A stretch of DNA of 32,928 nt. Source: an uncultured Bacteroidales bacterium (lineage in GTDB: Bacteria > Bacteroidota > Bacteroidia > Bacteroidales > Paludibacteraceae). Of the stretch, positions 31,260 to 32,928 are shown piece after piece. The stretch spans positions 1-32,928 of the forward strand of contig CAKVBV010000026.1 of NCBI GenBank assembly GCA_934725535.1. The letters are read 5' to 3'. Position 1 is the first letter of the stretch. Each line of letters begins with the position of its first letter. A program made the translations under genes and the position numbers. The notes beneath the pieces are model-generated. The model worked only from the letters and a program-made list of their open reading frames with translations. It ran no database searches and had not been told where the DNA came from.

Positions 31260-32798
31260 ATGAAACGCAACTTTTTACTTCTTGTAATTTGCCTGTTTGG
31301 CATTGGCAATATCTCTGCTCAGCCTACGAGCGAGACGGATGGTATGGATGCGCAGTTCCCTATGCTCTCAGGGTTATGCAGGACAATGGCGGAAAGGATG
31401 GAAATGCATATTGACGGGCGCGACTCAACGGACTATGAGATAAAGATGTATCTAATTGCTGCTCAGCGCGATACCGTGATTAACGAGAAACATTATCTGC
31501 AATACGGCGAGGATATATTCCTGCGCGAGGAAGACAACAAGGTGCTGCTGTACAGCGGCGATTGCACGAAAACGGACTTGGTGCTCTATGACTTCAATCT
31601 GAAAGTGGGCGACGGTCTCGCGTATATATTTAAGGTGTGGGACAACACGTGCGGCACCGTCGTTTTCTCGAATACTGACAAAGAGAACAAGTCTTATTCC
31701 GCGCATGTGACCAAAATTGAGAATGTGGTGCTACAGGACGGCAAGGCGCGCAAGAAATGGGTGTTCGACGACGGCATGGAGTATGTGGAAGGCGTCGGGA
31801 CGTATGGCAATGATGCGTTTGCAGGCGATTTCTTCCAACTGATAGTGGAGGATATACCTCTCTGCCTGCGTGAGCGGCGCCTCGTGTGCGTGTGCAAGAA
31901 CGGCAAGATGCTGTACGAGATGCCTTATGCAGAACGGGTAGAGAGAGGTGCGATGTGTCTGTGCGAAGAAGAGGTGGAGGCACCCCAATGGTGCGACCAA
32001 TGGAATGTGTTTGAGTACAGGAGTGTTGCGGGTAGCGAGGATATGGAGCGACGGACATGGCTCTATACGCTGTCGGAGGATACCATTATCGGGGCATGGA
32101 CATACAGGCAGATACTATGCCAGCCATCATGGAAGAGCGGTGATATTCAGTATGTTGGTGCGATGCGCACTACAGAGGATGAGAAGGTGTATTTCCATTA
32201 TGAGGACAGCGAATACCTGCTGTATGACTTCGGGGCGAAGGAAGGTGATACGTTGACCGTGTTTGCCGGACTGAACTATGTGGCATACTTCAAGACGCAG
32301 CGCGTGGTGGTGGATTATATAGATGGGGCACCCGGGGAGAGGACATTCGCGAGCATTCGCATTGTGCCCGATGAGTATCGCCCTGAGGGCGACAGCACCA
32401 ACTGGGTTTGGGGCGTAGGCACGCAACAAGGACTGCTGCAGACAGGCGGATATGGTCTGCCGGGAGGTTACTCGTATGCCCTCCTGTGCGCATACCAGAA
32501 TGGGGAATGTGTATATACTGCTATGGGAGATTATCAGCCCTTCTATGCGCGCTATAATTGTATGCACAACGATGCGAAGACAGATGTTGAGACTATGCCT
32601 GCGGGCAAGTACTTCACGTTGCATGGGCACACCCTGACGCTTGAAGCAGGGGCAGAGGCATGGTTGTACGATATGAACGGCAAGTGCCTGTTGCAGACCG
32701 CGACACCTGTTACGGAGTTCGGTGCACATCTGCAGGGCGTGTACGTGCTGCAAGTGGCTGCCGAAGGGCAGGTGGGGACATACAAGGTGGCACTGTAG
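31260..32798 (+). CDS. secreted protein with internal duplication and T9SS-like C-terminus
   Basis: The protein has 512 residues and a signal peptide MKRNFLLLVICLFGIGNISAQ. Two related segments follow. Segment one (about residues 55-220) shows EDNKVLLYSGDCTKTDLVLY, DFNLKVGDGL, WVFDDGMEYVEGVGTYG and LVCVCKNGKMLYEM. Segment two (about 255-425) shows DEKVYFHYEDSEYLLYDFGA, KEGDTL, WVWGVGTQQGLLQTGG and YALLCAYQNGECVY. This LLYDF-GD-GVG-C-NG-Y pattern recurs in secreted Bacteroidota proteins of unknown function. The tail (about 450-512: LTLEAGAEAWLYDMNGKCLL, GVYVLQV, YKVAL) resembles a type A sorting domain but lacks the usual PNP start. A promoter lies upstream and a terminator downstream, so it is monocistronic. 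No enzyme motif is visible. Confidence 0.75.
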   Translation: MKRNFLLLVICLFGIGNISAQPTSETDGMDAQFPMLSGLCRTMAERMEMHIDGRDSTDYEIKMYLIAAQRDTVINEKHYLQYGEDIFLREEDNKVLLYSGDCTKTDLVLYDFNLKVGDGLAYIFKVWDNTCGTVVFSNTDKENKSYSAHVTKIENVVLQDGKARKKWVFDDGMEYVEGVGTYGNDAFAGDFFQLIVEDIPLCLRERRLVCVCKNGKMLYEMPYAERVERGAMCLCEEEVEAPQWCDQWNVFEYRSVAGSEDMERRTWLYTLSEDTIIGAWTYRQILCQPSWKSGDIQYVGAMRTTEDEKVYFHYEDSEYLLYDFGAKEGDTLTVFAGLNYVAYFKTQRVVVDYIDGAPGERTFASIRIVPDEYRPEGDSTNWVWGVGTQQGLLQTGGYGLPGGYSYALLCAYQNGECVYTAMGDYQPFYARYNCMHNDAKTDVETMPAGKYFTLHGHTLTLEAGAEAWLYDMNGKCLLQTATPVTEFGAHLQGVYVLQVAAEGQVGTYKVAL

Positions 32799-32858
32799 TG
32801 CGCGGGCGGTCTCTGTTTGCGCAACGGAAGAATAGTATTGGAATATCGTCCCAAGAGG

Positions 32859-32892
32859 CTGTCTAACAATGTAAAGTTGTTAGGCAGTTTTT
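32859..32892 (+). terminator. intrinsic terminator of the 31260 gene
   Basis: CTGTCTAACAA (32859-32869) pairs with TTGTTAGGCAG (32877-32887; one T-G pair) and is followed by TTTTTCTGTTTT. It lies 61 bases after the stop codon. Confidence 0.85.
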
Positions 32893-32928
32893 CTGTTTTG
32901 TAGTAGTGTGAGATAGTGCGTTGATCGT

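Overview
The window looks like a chromosomal segment from a Bacteroidales bacterium (Bacteroidota) of roughly even base composition. The grounds are promoters of the Bacteroidota type (TTTG or TTG, 19-20 bp, TAnnTTTG), secreted proteins with type IX secretion (T9SS) tails, a Bacteroidota-type RpoZ/Rpb6, an OstA-like protein, and gene orders typical of the order. I cannot name genus or species; an uncultured gut or rumen lineage would fit.

Layout. (1) 1-1870: two small secreted proteins. The second ends in a region that strongly resembles the variable region of a diversity-generating retroelement (DGR) target, followed by a GC-rich stem-loop. After it come a terminator hairpin and a copy of a dispersed composite repeat. 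(2) 2018-5523 (+): dCMP deaminase, S41 C-terminal processing protease and a YihY/BrkB membrane protein, probably one operon with a clear promoter. (3) 5866-9932 (-): SurA-like parvulin, OstA/LptA-like protein and an outer-membrane barrel, an envelope-biogenesis operon. (4) 10033-10269: second copy of the composite repeat. (5) 10365-12912 (-): bamD, rpoZ and coaBC. (6) 12990-14036 (-): a secreted paralogue of the candidate DGR target. (7) 14145-16515 (-): an HD-domain phosphohydrolase and lpxD. (8) 16567-17001: third and longest repeat copy. (9) 17221-30972 (+): the classic translation/transcription cluster trnT-trnY-trnG-trnT-tuf-trnW-secE-nusG-rplK-rplA-rplJ-rplL-rpoB-rpoC. (10) 31260-32798: a secreted protein with an internal duplication and a T9SS-like tail, with its own promoter and terminator.

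Most genes are core housekeeping: translation elongation, RNA polymerase (beta, beta' and omega are all here), Sec export (secE), and outer-membrane protein and LPS assembly (surA, ostA, bamD, lpxD). The unusual material lies between and beside them. The main items are the DGR-like variable tail of the 561-1517 gene with no reverse transcriptase in view; a three-copy mosaic repeat built from small hairpins and ending in five or six 11-bp units; a tuf-trnW spacer packed with five consecutive stem-loops; and the same CGTAAAT-rich repeat in the gaps of two unrelated operons. No CRISPR array, complete insertion sequence, phage gene or rRNA was found.
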